Assembly (NCBI GenBank): GCA_021847575.1
Contig: JAJZQO010000024.1
Span: 1 to 34,762, forward strand
Origin: Bacillota bacterium
Lineage (GTDB): Bacteria > Bacillota > Sulfobacillia > JAJZYS01 > JAJYTV01
DNA: 34,762 bases
Direction: 5' to 3'
The notes below the pieces were generated by a model. The model worked only from the letters and a program-made list of their open reading frames with translations, had not been told where the DNA came from and did no database searches. Positions 24,628 through 32,143 of the stretch are shown piece by piece. The stretch's first letter is position 1. Every line of letters starts with the position of its first letter. The translations under genes were made by a program, and so were the position numbers.

Positions 24628-25516
24628 CTTCGATGTCTCCTCCGCCCGTGATGGCCCGCCAGTTGCCTTCGGCGGTTCCTCGCACCCGCTGTTCGCCTCG
24701 GGGGTCCGCATCTCCTTGTCGAGCAGTTGCCGCGAGCCTCCCTCAAAGAGGCCGCTCTCAGCTGAATCACGATCCTGTGCAGCGGCCGCCCCCGGGATGA
24801 ACCGCTCGACCAGGAGAGGCGTGGCGAAGCCCACCGAGCGCATGCCCTTGGGAATCAGCCGCGGCCGCGGCGACACTGTGAAGATCGCCAGCCAAGGTAG
24901 GCACTTGCACGTCCCCAACTAACGGTGCCGCCGACGCAGCCCGCGACAGAGCCGCACCTGCCAGTCGATATCATCGCCTTCCTCCACGCTGCTCCTGTCT
25001 CTGTAGGGCGGACCGACGCCGAGCCGCCGAGCTCATCCACAGGGATCCCCTGCTCGGAGAACCTGCGTCGTCACCTCTGGGTGCAGACACCGTCCGTGCC
25101 CCTTCGCGTCCTCCTGCCTCCCCGCTTGCAATCGCCCGAGGCCGGCAATCAGGTACGCGATATGGTCGAGCCCGCATCGTCCATATCCGTGTCGCCTACC
25201 CGGTCCTGCGCCTGATAGGCTGCTTTGGCTGCAGTTTGACCCTGGGGTACGCCACGCTCTGCCCGCACCTTCGTCCGTCGGCGCTACAACCGCGTCACCA
25301 GCGCCTGGGGCTGGTCCGCCCAGCGCCGCTCCTTCTCTATCAGGCGCAGCCCACCGGTCTCACGCTCGCCGCATCCGGCATGCCCTGTGGCCTGGAGTTG
25401 GGGTTCAGCAGGTTGCCCGCGCAGCGGGCGCACTGTGGAGCCGCTCCCTCGAACGGTCCCCATTGTCCCGCAGTTGACCATAATCTCCGACCGGTTGCGC
25501 TGGACAGCTCTGTTGA
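24628..25516. other. gene-poor stretch upstream of rpsT
   Basis: Nearly 900 bases with only weak, overlapping open frames on both strands and no recognisable family, RNA gene or terminator. Base composition appears less GC-rich than the flanking operons. It may be a graveyard of an insertion at the position where gpr is normally found. Confidence 0.4.
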
Positions 25517-25537
25517 CATGCAGCACGCCGCTGCATG
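25517..25537. repeat. palindrome just upstream of the rpsT promoter
   Basis: CATGCAGC and GCTGCATG form perfect 8-bp arms around ACGCC, ending five bases before the rpsT -35. Such placement fits an operator, but no regulator is known for it. Confidence 0.5.
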
Positions 25538-25542
25538 GCCAC

Positions 25543-25571
25543 TTCCAAAGTCTCGTCGCCAATGCTAAAAT
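25543..25571 (+). promoter_or_regulatory. candidate promoter of rpsT
   Basis: TTCCAA (25543-25548) and a good -10 TAAAAT (25566-25571) are 17 bases apart, 22 bases before the TTG start of rpsT. An AT-rich -10 is rare in this region, which supports the call. Confidence 0.6.
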
Positions 25572-25593
25572 GCTATGTCGGAGGTGGAGACGC

Positions 25594-25854
25594 TTGGCCA
25601 ACATCAAGTCCGCAAAGAAGCGGGCGGCACTGACGGAAGTGCGGCGGCTCAGGAACCATGCCGTACGGTCCACGGTGCACACGGCGGTCCGGCGCTTCGA
25701 GCGGGCTGTGGCCACCGATGCGGCGGCTTCCCAGCAGGAGTACCGTGAAGCCTGCCGTCAACTCGATCGGGCGGTGACGCGCGGCGTGCTGCATCGCAAC
25801 GCTGCGGCCCGCAAGAAGTCGCGCCTCGCCAAGAAGCTTGCGATCCCTTCCTGA
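25594..25854 (+). CDS. rpsT: small ribosomal subunit protein bS20
   Basis: An 86 aa basic protein starting LANIKSAKKRAALTEVRRLRN and ending NAAARKKSRLAKKLA, the classic bS20 pattern; it binds 16S rRNA directly in the 30S body. TTG at 25594 is preceded by GGAGGTGG; the longer open frame upstream is rejected. It is convergent with holA, from which it is separated by a strong hairpin. Confidence 0.95.
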   Translation: MANIKSAKKRAALTEVRRLRNHAVRSTVHTAVRRFERAVATDAAASQQEYREACRQLDRAVTRGVLHRNAAARKKSRLAKKLAIPS

Positions 25855-25863
25855 ACCCGAGCA

Positions 25864-25898
25864 GCGCGGCGCCCCGGCAGATGGCCGGGGCGCCGCGC
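25864..25898. terminator. bidirectional hairpin between convergent rpsT and holA
   Basis: GCGCGGCGCCCCGGC and its exact complement form a 15-bp stem with a 5-base loop ten bases after the rpsT stop. The flanking sequence (TACTGTCCT) is only modestly T-rich. Confidence 0.75.
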
Positions 25899-25951
25899 TA
25901 CTGTCCTGCCGCCCAGAAATTTGCACATCTGAAGCCGCTGCTTGGCAGCGG

Positions 25952-26950
25952 TCAAAACTGTGCGCCCGCGACGCGCATCAACCCGAGCTCGAGGGCGAGC
26001 GGCTGGCTGCCGCCCGATTTGAGCGCAAGATCGCAGCGCAGGAGTTCGCGGAAAGCGGCGACGATCCCGGCCTGGCTCCAGAGCGGCGCCGCCTGGCACA
26101 GCTTTTGCGCGACGAAGGGGTGGGCGCCGATGATCTTGGCGAGTTCCTGGGCCGACCGGCCCGCGGCGAGTTCCGCCCTGGCGGCGGCGAGTTGGCGCAG
26201 TTGACGCGCGACGAGGGCGAGCAGACCAAGCGGCGCCTCCCCCTGGCCCAGCAGCTGACCGAGCACTGTCGCGACACCTGTCGGCCGCCGCTGCAGGATC
26301 GCATCGGTCAGGGCGAACACCCTGAGCTCCACCGCAGGCGGGGCTGCCCACGCGGCCACGTCCGCGGTGATCGGCGAGCCCTCGTCCATGGCCAGTTCGG
26401 CGGTCCCGAGTGCCGTGGCGAGGCTGTCGAGGTCGAGCCCGCTCGCAAGAAAGGCCTGCGTCGCCTGGGGCGGCAACTTCACCCCCGCCTGCCGCGCAAG
26501 TTCACCGAGCCAGGCGCCGAGCTCCTTGCCCGCGTCGGCAGGCAGGAGCCAGCCCCGCTCAACGGCCCTGCGCACCGGTGCCAGCCTGCCGTCCGCTTCG
26601 GGAGCCCAGACGAACAGCGTCGCGCCGCGTGGCGGCCGCTCCATATGGTCGGCCAGGGCCCGCAGCTCGAGGGCCCTCTCCTGCTCGCCCCTGCCCTTCT
26701 GGCCGGTGAGCGCCTGCGTTCGCCAGGCGACGACGAGGCCCGCGTCGCCGAAGAACGACGGCGTCGCCGCCAGTTCGCACGCCTCGCGCAGCTGACCGTC
26801 GCCCGCGCCGACCCGCTCCACGTCCGCCTCGCGACCTTTGACAAGCTGGCTCAGCGCCATGCCGGCCAGCGTGGCGGAGGGCCCGACGCAGAGCACCACA
26901 GGTGCCTCGGCCAACCGCGCCGACAGGGCCAGAAACTCGCGCGGACCCAT
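25952..26950 (-). CDS. holA: DNA polymerase III delta subunit
   Basis: Clamp-loader subunit that opens the beta sliding clamp. The 332 aa protein has the diverged AAA+ fold of HolA. Recognisable parts are the N-terminal block with the 'tpsFFgdaglVvaw' strand, RGWLLPADAGKELGAWL in the middle, and the C-terminal collar with VLGQLLGQGEAPLGLLALVARQLRQL and HPFVAQKL. ATG at 26950 has GGGGGGA upstream. The convergent holA/rpsT pair is typical for Firmicutes; comEC, usually upstream of holA, is absent. Confidence 0.88.
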   Translation of the reverse strand: MGPREFLALSARLAEAPVVLCVGPSATLAGMALSQLVKGREADVERVGAGDGQLREACELAATPSFFGDAGLVVAWRTQALTGQKGRGEQERALELRALADHMERPPRGATLFVWAPEADGRLAPVRRAVERGWLLPADAGKELGAWLGELARQAGVKLPPQATQAFLASGLDLDSLATALGTAELAMDEGSPITADVAAWAAPPAVELRVFALTDAILQRRPTGVATVLGQLLGQGEAPLGLLALVARQLRQLAAARAELAAGRSAQELAKIIGAHPFVAQKLCQAAPLWSQAGIVAAFRELLRCDLALKSGGSQPLALELGLMRVAGAQF

Positions 26951-27041
26951 GCGCGTCCCCCCAAGGCCACAAGGCTGTACTGCTCCAATGTAGCACGCCG
27001 CGGACCTGTAGCGCGCAACGCCGGGCGCGGGACCGCTCTCG

Positions 27042-28172
27042 CTAGCTCGAACTGCCGTCCGGCCTGAGCGCGTCGCGCACGCCGGAGCGCAGTTCGTCCG
27101 CGGTGTAGGGCTTGGGCACGACGCCCAAGAAGCCGAGGCGCTGGCATTCCTGCAGGGGCAGCCCGTTCTGCCGGCCCGTCGAGATCAGAATCGGCAGGGC
27201 GGGATCGAGCGCCTGCAGCTCCCGTCCCGCCTCCTCGCCGCCCATGCCCCCCGGGACCGTCAGGTCGAGCACGGCAAGCTGGAAGGGACGCATGTCCCTG
27301 CGCGCGTCGCGAAACATCTGCAACGCGGTCCGGCCATCGGGCGCCTCGCTGACCTCGTAGCCGGCCGCTGCGAGGATGCGTGCGGCCACCGCCCGCACGG
27401 GCTTCTCGTCGTCCATGAGCAGGATGCGCGGCTGGCCGCAGGCGGCCGCCGCGGACAGGCCCTGCGGCGGGGCGGTGCACGCCGCCGCCAGGCGGTGCGG
27501 CAGCGACTGCGTCAGCTCCCTCACCGCGATAGCCGCCTCCTGCGCCGCCTGGAGCAGTTCGCCCTGCTGTCCCTGCGCGTCCGCCGCAGCCAGGCTTAGA
27601 TTGCCGAGCAGGACCGTGAGCAGGTTGTTGTAATCGTGAACGAGGCGCCCGCCTGCCGCCTTGATCCCCGCGAGGACAAGGGACGCCTCGCCCTGCTCTT
27701 GGAACTTCACGCTGCAGCGGGCCCCCACCACCTGACCGTCCTCGTCCACCAGCGGGAAGCAGCTCACCCGGCTCTGCCCCGCGGGAATCCCGCACCCCAG
27801 GTCCGAGGCGCGACCCTCCCGCAGCGCGGCGTCCGCTCCCCGCCGGACGGCGGCCACGATGTCGGCCCCCGCCGCGGGCCCGACAACGGCCAGGTTGCCA
27901 CCCTTGCGCAGCCCGAGGCCGGCTGCCCGCCGATTCACTTGCACGAGCCGCCCGCGCCGGTCCACGATGACGCAGGCATCCTCGTCCTGATCGAAGGCGT
28001 AGCGGAGCAGGGCGGCGGAACCGCCGCGCTCCTTCCTGACGCCCTGCGCCGCGGACGACGCGGCCGGGGGCTCGCCCCAGAGCCAGCCCTGCCCGGCGGC
28101 CGCCGACAAGCGGGCGCCTCGGCCCACGGACTTGCCTCTCCTGGTAACCAGTGCGGTGCTGCGCATCGCCAT
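27042..28172 (-). CDS. PAS - histidine phosphotransfer - receiver protein lacking a kinase ATPase domain
   Basis: The 376 aa product contains a PAS-like sensor domain (about 55-165, DEDACVIVDRRGRLVQVNRRAAGL), then a DHp-like helix with the phospho-acceptor pattern LVHDYNNLLTVLLGNL (about 176-191). After a short Ala/Pro-rich linker comes a receiver domain (about 247-370) with the acidic pair MDDE, phospho-Asp in LAVLDLT, Thr in LISTG and Lys in PKPYT. The ATP-binding (HATPase_c) domain that normally follows HDxNNL in hybrid kinases is missing, with no frame disruption. It may relay phosphate from another kinase. ATG at 28172 or, with better spacing to GGAGGGG, ATG at 28166. Confidence 0.8.
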   Translation of the reverse strand: MAMRSTALVTRRGKSVGRGARLSAAAGQGWLWGEPPAASSAAQGVRKERGGSAALLRYAFDQDEDACVIVDRRGRLVQVNRRAAGLGLRKGGNLAVVGPAAGADIVAAVRRGADAALREGRASDLGCGIPAGQSRVSCFPLVDEDGQVVGARCSVKFQEQGEASLVLAGIKAAGGRLVHDYNNLLTVLLGNLSLAAADAQGQQGELLQAAQEAAIAVRELTQSLPHRLAAACTAPPQGLSAAAACGQPRILLMDDEKPVRAVAARILAAAGYEVSEAPDGRTALQMFRDARRDMRPFQLAVLDLTVPGGMGGEEAGRELQALDPALPILISTGRQNGLPLQECQRLGFLGVVPKPYTADELRSGVRDALRPDGSSS

Positions 28173-28204
28173 GCCCCCTCCGCGCTCGCCACATCTCTAC
28201 AAGG

Positions 28205-28233
28205 ATTGCCGTCGCCAGCAGAGGAATTGCCGT
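28205..28233. repeat. ATTGCCGT direct repeat, 21-base period
   Basis: ATTGCCGT occurs at 28205-28212 and 28226-28233, two helical turns apart, in the divergent region between the PAS-receiver gene and the metallo-beta-lactamase-fold gene. It could be a response-regulator site; no other support. Confidence 0.4.
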
Positions 28234-28337
28234 ACTAGGACAAAGATAGAATCCGGTATTCGGCGGGCGGTGTCGAAACGGATCGTGTCGAACGATTCTG
28301 ACCCGGGATTCGCGGCGCAAAGTTTGGGGGGCAGGGC

Positions 28338-29156
28338 ATGTTCCAGGCGTATGAAGGCGGACTCTGGCTTCAGCCGTCGCTTCTTTGGCAGACGCAGTGC
28401 GCCGTGCTGGCGGGCGATGGCGCCGTCCTGGTCGTCGATCCCGGCTACTTCCCGGAGGAGATCGAACGGGCGCAGAGGCTGGCGGCGGACCTCGACAAGC
28501 CGGGACGCGACCCCTTGCTCGTCCTGACGCACAGCGACTTCGACCACATCGTCGGCGTCCCGCACTTCCCCACGGCGCCCGTGGTTGCCTCAGCCCGCTG
28601 GGACACGCGCAACGAGGCGCGCGCGCGGCGGGCGCTCAGGAATTTCGACGGTCTCCACTACATCGCCCGCGACCGCCCGCTCGACGCGCCTGTGCGCCCG
28701 GACCGGCCGATCGCCGCGGACGGCGAGGAACTCGCCGGCTGCCGCTTCTTCCTGCTCAGGGGCCACACCTGGGACGGTCTCGCCATCTTCCATCCGCCCA
28801 GCGGGGCGCTCATCGTCGGCGACTACCTCTCGGACTGCGAGTTCCCGTTCATCTACGTGAGCGCCTTGGCCTATCGCGAGACGCTCGAAAAGCTCGCGGA
28901 ACTCAACCGGCAACTCGCCCCGAGGCTGCTCGTCTCGCAGCACGGCCGGCCAGCGGAAGGCCGGCCAGCGATCGAGGGGCGCATCGACGAGGCCCGGCGC
29001 TACCTGGACCTGCTGCTCGCGGGCGTTGCCACGGCCTCGGGACCGCGCGAGCTTGCCGACGCCACCCTGGGCGCCTGGCGCGACGGCGTGCCGGACTACA
29101 TCCTGCACTACCACCGCCGCAACGCGCGCGTCGCCTGGCGCGAGCTGCGGCGCTAG
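28338..29156 (+). CDS. MBL-fold metallohydrolase
   Basis: A 272 aa metallo-beta-lactamase-fold protein. It begins VLVVDPGY, with the metal motif as THSDFDHIVG (about 63-72; H-x-D-x-D-H instead of the usual HxHxDH), then GHTWDGLAIF, LIVGDYLSD (bridging Asp) and a late SQHG. Substrate unknown. ATG at 28338 has GGGGGG upstream. It is divergent from the PAS-receiver gene. Its stop overlaps the stop of the convergent oxidoreductase gene within a single CTAG. Confidence 0.88.
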   Translation: MFQAYEGGLWLQPSLLWQTQCAVLAGDGAVLVVDPGYFPEEIERAQRLAADLDKPGRDPLLVLTHSDFDHIVGVPHFPTAPVVASARWDTRNEARARRALRNFDGLHYIARDRPLDAPVRPDRPIAADGEELAGCRFFLLRGHTWDGLAIFHPPSGALIVGDYLSDCEFPFIYVSALAYRETLEKLAELNRQLAPRLLVSQHGRPAEGRPAIEGRIDEARRYLDLLLAGVATASGPRELADATLGAWRDGVPDYILHYHRRNARVAWRELRR

Positions 29157-30094
29157 ATCTCCAGCACGATCTTGCCGAGGGCCCCGGGGGCCAGCACCGC
29201 CTCGTGGGCCTGCGCCGCCTGCGCAAGCGGGAAGCTCCTGCCGATCACGGGCTTCAGCCAGCCGGCCGCCAGAGCGGCCACGAGGCGCAGGTGGATGCGG
29301 CGCAGGGTCTGGGGCGGCGTCTGGAAGAGCAGGACGCCCCGCACGGCGCCGCCGCTGCGCATCAGGTCCCTGGGGTTCACCTGCACAGGGCCGCGCGAGC
29401 CGACCACCACGATAGACCCGCCCTGTGCCAGCTCGGCGAGGTCCTGGCCAAGGTTGCGGTCCGCCGCCATTTCGAGGATGACGTTGAAGGCCCTGCCGCC
29501 GAACGCCTCGCGCGCTTCGGCGTAGGCGCCGTGCGCCACCGCCACCGCGCCCAGGCCCGCGAGCAGCCGCCTGCCCTCCTCGCTCGACGCGGTCGCGGCC
29601 ACGTCCATGCCGAGGCCGCGGCAGATCTGCACAGCCGCGGTGCCGACGCCACCGCTGCCGCCGTGCACGAGCACGAGGTCTCCCGCCTGAGCTCCCCCGA
29701 TGTCGAGGGCGCGCAGGGCTGTGGCGTAGGGGACGCCCATGGCCGCGCCCTGCGCGAAGCTGACGCCGTCTGGCAGGGGATGCACGCCGCCCCCGGGGCA
29801 GAGCGCGTATTCCGCGTAGCTGGGGCAGCCGGAGACGTAGACCCGCTCGCCCACGGCGAAACCCTGCAGCCCGGCTCCGACCGCCTCGACGACGCCTGCC
29901 CCGTCGCCGCCCGGCGTGTAGGGCAGTTCCGGCAAGGGGTCGTACCGGCCGGAGCGGATGTAGGTCTCGACGGGGTTGACCCCCGCGGCATGCAGGCGGA
30001 CGAGGACCTGCCCTGGACCCGGAACGGGCACGGGCACCTCCCTCAGCTCGAGCACTTCGGGACCGCCGAACGCCTGCGCGACGATGGCTTTCAT
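29153..30094 (-). CDS. zinc-independent NADPH:quinone oxidoreductase (MDR family)
   Basis: A 313 aa medium-chain dehydrogenase/reductase of the quinone reductase type. The GroES-like N-terminal domain reads MKAIVAQAFGGPEVLELREV, then AGVNPVETYIRSGRY and the catalytic-site-like TPGGDGAGVV. The NADPH Rossmann motif is VHGGSGGVGTAAVQ (about 138-151). No structural zinc Cys cluster is seen. It probably reduces quinones or enones; substrate not inferable. ATG at 30092-30094 has GGAGGACG upstream and overlaps the end of the upstream alpha/beta hydrolase gene. Confidence 0.9.
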   Translation of the reverse strand: MKAIVAQAFGGPEVLELREVPVPVPGPGQVLVRLHAAGVNPVETYIRSGRYDPLPELPYTPGGDGAGVVEAVGAGLQGFAVGERVYVSGCPSYAEYALCPGGGVHPLPDGVSFAQGAAMGVPYATALRALDIGGAQAGDLVLVHGGSGGVGTAAVQICRGLGMDVAATASSEEGRRLLAGLGAVAVAHGAYAEAREAFGGRAFNVILEMAADRNLGQDLAELAQGGSIVVVGSRGPVQVNPRDLMRSGGAVRGVLLFQTPPQTLRRIHLRLVAALAAGWLKPVIGRSFPLAQAAQAHEAVLAPGALGKIVLEI

Positions 30095-30825
30095 AGTTCG
30101 TCCTCCCTCCGGGTCTCTTCGACGTCCGCGCTGCCAGCCTGCCGCAGGACGATCCTGTCCAGCAGGGCCGCAAGTTCCAGCGGCAGTTCGGTCGGGGCCC
30201 TGTGGCCGCAGGCGATCTCGTGGACAGTCACGCCCGCCGCGGCAAGTGCGGCGAGCGAAGCCGCCACGGGCTGAAAGAGCGGTGTCGCCGCCCGGCCCGC
30301 GCATGCGATCGCCTGCCTCGGCACGCGCGGCGGGTGGCGCAGCGCGAGCGGCTCGCTGAACGTGGCGAGCGGCTGCGCCGTCACGCGCACGTCGGCCGGC
30401 GCGAACGGCGGCGTGATCCGCCAGCCGTCGCCGTAGGCCTGTGCCTGGCCGACGAGCTGCTCGCGGATCGGCGTGCCACCGAAGAGGTCGAGGAAAGACT
30501 GTCCCCGTGCCGGCAGGTAGGGGTCGAGCAGCACCAGAAGGCGCACGCGCTCCGGCAGGTCGTCGGCCACACCTGTGGCCACGGCGGCGCCGTAGCCGTG
30601 CCCGACCAGCACGACGCCGTGCAGTTCCTCGTAGGTCAGGAGTTGCCCGACGTCCTCGCGGTGCGTCGTGAGATCCACGCCGGCGTGGGCGAGATGGCGC
30701 CGCTCGCCGAGTCCGGTGTACGTCGGGCGGTACGCGTCGTGCCCGAGCGCGGCGAGCGCCAGGGCAGTCTCCTGCCAGACCCAGCCGCCCTCCCAGGCAT
30801 CGTGGCAGAGTACGAAAGTTGCCAG
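30091..30825 (-). CDS. alpha/beta hydrolase-fold protein with Ser-to-Gly nucleophile
   Basis: A 244 aa protein similar to small esterases of the salicylate-esterase-like group: ATFVLCHDAWEGGWVW (2-17), RPTYTGLGERRHLAHAGVDL (33-52), THREDVGQLL, VVLVGHGYGAAVATGVAD (71-88) and LLDPYLPARGQSFLDLF. The nucleophile elbow, normally GHSYG, is GHGYG (Gly77, codon 30595-30597), so ordinary Ser-hydrolase chemistry is not expected. The late GH of CGHRAPTELP may be the former catalytic His. The start is best placed at CTG 30825, after GGGGAGGAAGG. The next canonical in-frame start is a GTG at 30942, with a non-homologous extension. Probably in one operon with the quinone reductase. Confidence 0.8.
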   Translation of the reverse strand: MATFVLCHDAWEGGWVWQETALALAALGHDAYRPTYTGLGERRHLAHAGVDLTTHREDVGQLLTYEELHGVVLVGHGYGAAVATGVADDLPERVRLLVLLDPYLPARGQSFLDLFGGTPIREQLVGQAQAYGDGWRITPPFAPADVRVTAQPLATFSEPLALRHPPRVPRQAIACAGRAATPLFQPVAASLAALAAAGVTVHEIACGHRAPTELPLELAALLDRIVLRQAGSADVEETRREDEL

Positions 30826-31058
30826 TCGATCCTTCCTCCCCCGAACGGCGGCTCCCCTCGGTAGCTTCGCGGTGCCCGCCCGCCGCCCCTGCGTTCCCGG
30901 ACAGGCAGGGATGCTTGACCGATCGCCCAGCCGGCACGGCACCGGACCGGCACACGCCGGACGAGATCCCCCCGAAACGGAGAGGATCCGCCCCAGCCTT
31001 GGGCCCCCGACCGCACATGGGGCGGCGCGGGCCCCTGCCGCGTGCCGCCGCCCTTGCC

Positions 31059-32060
31059 TCAGCTGCCGGTGAAGAGCCCTGTCAGGGCGTAGAGACCCGG
31101 CACACCGCCTGTGTGCAGGAAGAGGACTTTCTCGCCCGGCCTGAAGACGCCCTGATGCGCGAGGTCGATCAGCCCTGCCATGGCCTTGCCGGTGTAGATC
31201 GGGTCAAGCAGGACCCCCTCCGTGCGTGCAAGTAGCCTCACCGCCTCGATCATCTCAGGCGTGGGCTGCGCGTAGCCCGGACCGATGTACTCGTCGCCAC
31301 ACGTGAGGAGCTCCTCGTCGACCGCCGCGGCGGCGCCCAGCAGCTCCGCCGCCGCGCGGGCGATCTCGCGCGCCTCGTCGCGGAGCTTCTCCTTCGGGTT
31401 CAGCACGCTGATCGCGGTCAGGGGCACGTCGAGGCGGTTGCCGCCGAAGCCGAGCCACAAGCCCGCGAGCGTGCCTGCGCTGCCGCCCGCCAGCACGACG
31501 TGGTCCAGGCGCAGTCCCGTCTCGAAACACTGGCCCATGAGCTCCTCGGCGCACGCGACATAGCCGAGGGCCCCGACGGCGTTCGACCCACCCATCGGGA
31601 TGATGTACGGTCGCCTGCCGGCCGCGGTGGCCTCGGCGGCCGCGGCCGAGAGCTCGGCCCACGTGTCCACGCCGTCCCCCACCAGCTTGATGCGCTCCGC
31701 TCCGAGCAGCTGGAAGAGAAAGATGTTGCCGTTCGCGTCAGGGCGATAGGCGCCGGGCTCCGCTTCCGTGAGCACAAGCCAGCAGTGCATGCCTTCCTTC
31801 ACGGCCGCCGACAGCGTCAGGCGGCAGTGGTTGGACTGGATGCCGCCGCAGGTGATCAGCGTGTCGGCGCCCTTCGCCAAGGCGTCCGCGACCAGGAATT
31901 CGAGCTTGCGCGTCTTGTTGCCGCCGCCCGTGAGGCCGAGGAGATCGTCGCGCTTGATGTAGATGTCCGGCCCGCCGACCGCCTGGGAAAAGCGCGGCAG
32001 GCGCTCCATGGGAGTTTCGCCGGACGTATACCGCCGCCGCGGGAATCTCGCCAGGTGCAT
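31059..32060 (-). CDS. D-cysteine desulfhydrase / ACC deaminase-like PLP enzyme
   Basis: A 333 aa fold-type II PLP enzyme of the DcyD/ACC deaminase group. The start MHLARFPRRRYTSGETPMERLP, the PLP-lysine region LTGGGNKTRKLEFL (about 49-62), CGGIQSNHCR, IIPMGGSNAVGALGY and the closing TGKAMAGLIDL with FLHTGGVPGLYAL match D-cysteine desulfhydrases, which convert D-cysteine to pyruvate, ammonia and sulfide. ACC deaminase activity cannot be excluded from sequence. ATG at 32060 has GGTAGG upstream. It follows the ECF transporter gene by 83 bases on the same strand and may be cotranscribed with it. Confidence 0.87.
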   Translation of the reverse strand: MHLARFPRRRYTSGETPMERLPRFSQAVGGPDIYIKRDDLLGLTGGGNKTRKLEFLVADALAKGADTLITCGGIQSNHCRLTLSAAVKEGMHCWLVLTEAEPGAYRPDANGNIFLFQLLGAERIKLVGDGVDTWAELSAAAAEATAAGRRPYIIPMGGSNAVGALGYVACAEELMGQCFETGLRLDHVVLAGGSAGTLAGLWLGFGGNRLDVPLTAISVLNPKEKLRDEAREIARAAAELLGAAAAVDEELLTCGDEYIGPGYAQPTPEMIEAVRLLARTEGVLLDPIYTGKAMAGLIDLAHQGVFRPGEKVLFLHTGGVPGLYALTGLFTGS

Positions 32061-32143
32061 AGGGCCTACCCCCACCCTTGTCCTGCGTTCGGACGCAGTC
32101 GCTGCCAGCCTATGGCGCCGCCCACCTGCCTGACACGCGCCCT

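Noticed and set aside
28200-28337. TTGCCG ... TAGAAT as a promoter for the MBL-fold gene
   Set aside because: Spacing between the hexamers is only 14 bases, and no better pair was found.
28385-30274. Very long plus-strand frame spanning the MBL-fold gene and the quinone reductase gene
   Set aside because: It crosses two well-identified genes in wrong frames, and its product is arginine/alanine-rich with no domain.
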